Assembly (NCBI RefSeq): GCF_000738005.1 | Contig: NZ_JHAL01000002.1 | Span: forward strand, 186,001-250,000 | Source of the DNA: Bifidobacterium crudilactis | Lineage (GTDB): Bacteria; Actinomycetota; Actinomycetes; Actinomycetales; Bifidobacteriaceae | Reading direction: 5' to 3' | Length of the DNA stretch: 64,000 nt | Shown here: one piece after another, positions 61,803 through 64,000 of the stretch | Layout of the letters: each line of letters begins with the position of its first letter | How positions within the stretch are numbered: the first letter of the stretch is position 1 | Made by a program: the position numbers and the translations under genes | The notes under the pieces: generated by a model | Seen by the model: only the letters and a program-made list of their open reading frames with translations | Told to the model about the DNA's origin: nothing | Databases searched by the model: none

Positions 61803-61873
61803 GATAACTGCACTAAAAGGACAGCTTTTGGCAACAATTTCTTGGGAAAAGCTGTCCTTTTAGTGCAGTTATC
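61803..61873. repeat. family A palindromic repeat, copy 5
   Basis: This 71-bp palindrome has arms 61803-61825 and 61851-61873. The arms equal copies 1, 3 and 4; the loop (GGCAACAATTTCTTGGG region) is different. It lies 30 bases after the stop of a leftward membrane-protein gene. Confidence 0.92.
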
Positions 61874-61902
61874 TGCTCCTTTGGGTGCAGATACCGATGG
61901 TG

Positions 61903-62181
61903 TTACCGTCCGATGACCGTGACGAAGACAGCGAAGAGGTAGATAAGAGAAAACAGGATGCCGATGGCTGCAAAAGCCTGAAATTGCCGCGATTGGGAGG
62001 ACCCGCAGATTCCCGAAAGCAATGATAGTATCGCCAGAATCACACTGAACGCCAAAGCGTGAGGAACGCTGGGATGCGCGATGGCGATGGTGCCGAGGAT
62101 GAAAGACGCAAAGCTCAGGACGGATACCCGTCTGTTCCGTCGCCTGCGCGCTTCTTTCCTGGTCATCACGAAATCGGACAT
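61903..62181 (-). CDS. small membrane protein, function unknown
   Basis: The 92-residue protein starts with a basic leader (TRKEARRRRNRR) and has three hydrophobic helices (VLSFASFILGTIAIAH, HALAFSVILAILSLLSGICG, FAAIGILFSLIYLFAVFV), similar to short DUF4190-like proteins. Its ATG follows the stop of the glycosyltransferase gene after one base, so the two are translationally coupled. Confidence 0.7.
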   Translation of the reverse strand: MSDFVMTRKEARRRRNRRVSVLSFASFILGTIAIAHPSVPHALAFSVILAILSLLSGICGSSQSRQFQAFAAIGILFSLIYLFAVFVTVIGR

Positions 62182-62182
62182 C

Positions 62183-63067
62183 TCAGTCCACCAGATCGCC
62201 GTCGTCGCGTCTGGCGATTTCTATCTGTTCACGCATCCAGACGCGTTCGGCGGGATTGATATCCATGCTGTCGAGGTATTTCTGGTACACCGGGTAGAAG
62301 GTGCGGAGCACGGGATAGAGTGCGTACAGCGTATGCTCCGGCTTTTCCGTCCTCCAGTGCTGGGGATGCGCGTCGAAGGTGTTCTTGAAACGCTTCATGT
62401 AGCTTCGGAACGACGAGAAGGATGTGTCCATCCTGCGCGCGCTCATACCGGCGATCATGCGTGGTGAGTATACGGTTTTGTATCCTTTGCCGAGCAGATG
62501 CAGGGAAATGTCGATGTCCTCGTGCATCACATCGGACTCGTCGCGGCATACCTCGCCTGCGATGGTGTGCCAGGCCGATGCACGGATGGCCATGTTGGAG
62601 CCGAAGAGTAGATAGTGTCCTCCATCGGCTCTGTAAATATTCTGCCTGATGCGGTTATCGCCTTTGAGGCCGATCTTTTTCCCGGGCATGTCGTAATAGA
62701 CCACAGGGCCGGTTGCACCCATCGCTTCGGGGTCTTCCGTGAAAATGCCCGACACCACCTCTGCCCAGTCGGGTTTCAACATGCTGTCGGCATCCACCCT
62801 TCCGAGGATGTCGCCGGTGGCATGGTTGAGACCCCAGTTACGGGTGGGAATCAGGCCCTGGTCGTCATCTTGGTGCAGAAGACGAACGTTGGCATCCGGG
62901 TGTTCCTGGATGAACCGTTCGGTGACGTTTACGGTGTTGTCGGTGGAACGGTTATCTACGACGATCACTTCGTGAGGTGGCACTGTTTGTCTGGTGGCAT
63001 TCAGCAGGCAGTCCGTGATGCGTTCTTCTTCGTTCCAGGCAGGAATGACTATCGAGACGGTCAGCAT
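62183..63067 (-). CDS. family 2 glycosyltransferase
   Basis: The 294-residue GT-A enzyme has TVSIVIPAWNEEERITDCL at the N-terminus, VVDNRSTDNTV, GLIPTRNWGLNHATGDILGRVDADS with the DxD metal motif, and HEDIDISLHLLGKGYKT in the acceptor region. No membrane helix is obvious. It would transfer a sugar from a nucleotide donor to a wall, lipid or polysaccharide acceptor; specificity is unknown. The start MLTVSIV at 63067 is chosen because it begins the first beta-strand and follows AGAGAG. Confidence 0.88.
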   Translation of the reverse strand: MLTVSIVIPAWNEEERITDCLLNATRQTVPPHEVIVVDNRSTDNTVNVTERFIQEHPDANVRLLHQDDDQGLIPTRNWGLNHATGDILGRVDADSMLKPDWAEVVSGIFTEDPEAMGATGPVVYYDMPGKKIGLKGDNRIRQNIYRADGGHYLLFGSNMAIRASAWHTIAGEVCRDESDVMHEDIDISLHLLGKGYKTVYSPRMIAGMSARRMDTSFSSFRSYMKRFKNTFDAHPQHWRTEKPEHTLYALYPVLRTFYPVYQKYLDSMDINPAERVWMREQIEIARRDDGDLVD

Positions 63068-63200
63068 GCTCTCTAGGATACGTGCCCGGGCATACACAGG
63101 CGGAACGGCACCGTCCAAACTCTGTGCCCGACGCCACCGAAGATGTGTTCGGTGCGCGATAATCCCCGATGTTGTCAGTTAACAGGACATAATGGTATCT

Positions 63201-64000
63201 ATGAGTGCTCAAGACAATCAACAGTTCGATCTGGCCGCGGTGTTCCCCCACAAGGGTGATCCACGGCGACCGCCCGAATGGTACGGCAGGGCACTTCTAT
63301 ACACCGGCATTGCGGTATATCTGGCGTGGTTCCTGTTCCGGTCGTGGGGCAAAGTGGAGTTCGTCGTCCTCGACATCGTGATTTCCATGTTCGTCGCCCT
63401 GGCCATGGAGCCGCTGGTGCAGATCCTTGTCCGTCATGGATGGCGAAGGGGGGTTGCGGCCGCCGTGTCGCTGGTGGTGTTGGTGCTGGTCACCATCGCG
63501 CTGCTGGTGATGTTCGGCAATATGTTCGTGCAGCAGGTGACTGGCATGGCCAACGGTCTGCCGGACTTCTACGAGCAGATGTCCAAGACCATAGAGCAGC
63601 AGACCTCCTGGCAGTTGCCTGCCATCTCCGATCTGGGCAATGAAATCGTGAAGAACATTCAGAGCTCCTGGGTGACCGATTTCGCCGGACAGGCGATTTC
63701 CACGACAGTAGGATTCATGAGCTTCCTGCTCAACTTCCTCACCGTCCTGCTGGTCACGTATTACATCTGCGCGGCTGGACCGAAGATGCGCCGAAGCATG
63801 TGCCAGTGGATGAGCCAGAAAAGCCAGCGCAAATTCGTTCTCGTCTGGACGGTGGCGCAGGATCAGATCTCAAGCTTCCTGTTCAGCCGGACGATACTTG
63901 CGGTGATTAACAGTGTGTGCATGTCGATATTCATGGTCATCATGCATGTGCCCTACTGGTTGCCTCTGGCTATTTTCTGCGGCCTGGTCTCCCAGTTCGT
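63201..64000 (+). CDS. AI-2E family transporter (PerM-like), 3'-truncated by window edge
   Basis: At least 266 residues are visible. A short cytosolic leader is followed by two helices (LLYTGIAVYLAWFLF; VVLDIVISMFVALAMEPLVQIL), then VAAAVSLVVLVLVTIALLVMFGNMF, an external helical region (NGLPDFYEQMSKTIEQQ) and GFMSFLLNFLTVLLVTYYIC. This is the AI-2E/PerM pattern. Members export autoinducer-2, ions or other small molecules; the substrate is not certain. The ATG at 63201 is the start of the visible frame, which stays open to the end of the window. Confidence 0.88.
   Translation, partial: MSAQDNQQFDLAAVFPHKGDPRRPPEWYGRALLYTGIAVYLAWFLFRSWGKVEFVVLDIVISMFVALAMEPLVQILVRHGWRRGVAAAVSLVVLVLVTIALLVMFGNMFVQQVTGMANGLPDFYEQMSKTIEQQTSWQLPAISDLGNEIVKNIQSSWVTDFAGQAISTTVGFMSFLLNFLTVLLVTYYICAAGPKMRRSMCQWMSQKSQRKFVLVWTVAQDQISSFLFSRTILAVINSVCMSIFMVIMHVPYWLPLAIFCGLVSQF

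Overview
The window looks like a chromosomal segment of a Bifidobacteriaceae-type actinobacterium. Supporting signs are the moderately high GC of most of the sequence, actinobacterial families (DUF2530, SenX3-like kinase, PspC-type sensor kinase, DUF4190, class-wide MenA/LysS/GpmA/PhoU neighbours), secreted CHAP and NlpC/P60 cell-wall hydrolases, and a gluconate/6-phosphogluconate module that would feed a bifid-type shunt. The species is not determined here.

Layout. 1-4300 is a lower-GC accessory block: the 3' part of a large SF1 helicase, a GIY-YIG/DUF4357 nuclease, and a HicA/HicB pair whose toxin gene is frameshifted. 4687-9359 holds pyruvate oxidase, then a minus-strand operon of ABC ATPase, ABC-2 permease and TetR regulator with a clear palindromic operator. 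9769-15051 is a four-gene cluster (APH-type kinase, ethanolamine-type APC permease, AGXT2L-type PLP phospho-lyase, GntR/UTRA regulator). It reads as a microcompartment-independent route from ethanolamine, or a related amino-alcohol, through its phosphate. 15222-20035 has a HAD phosphatase, a YesL protein and a CUT1 sugar ABC transporter without ATPase, glycosidase or regulator beside it. 20143-24750 is a PspC-linked two-component system with a divergent PspC/LiaF-like membrane protein. 24826-30710 contains a membrane-tethered alpha/beta hydrolase, DUF4125, TPR-DUF4037 and an MFS exporter.

30965-47167 is housekeeping: tRNA-Pro, lysS, menA, gpmA, phoU, a SenX3-like kinase lacking its phospho-acceptor histidine, manA, serC, two secreted wall hydrolases, a tandem universal stress protein, OsmC, thyA, folA and a low-molecular-weight phosphatase. 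48617-48814 carries tRNA-Phe and tRNA-Asp. 48921-52800 is the gluconate cluster (gnd, gntP, gntK, divergent gntR). galE, trmB and tRNA-Glu follow, with a small toxin-antitoxin insertion behind tRNA-Glu. The right end has a GNAT protein, HdeD-like and ASCH proteins, glycerate kinase, a GT2 glycosyltransferase and the start of an AI-2E-type transporter.

Non-coding structure is prominent. Five copies of a 70-71 bp intergenic palindrome with identical 23-bp arms are spread over the window, one of them with a compensated base change. A second (two copies) and a third (one copy) palindrome family are also present. Promoter/operator signals can be read for the ABC exporter, the CUT1 transporter, the gluconate cluster and the HigB-HigA pair; the last pair and thyA appear to be transcribed as leaderless mRNAs.
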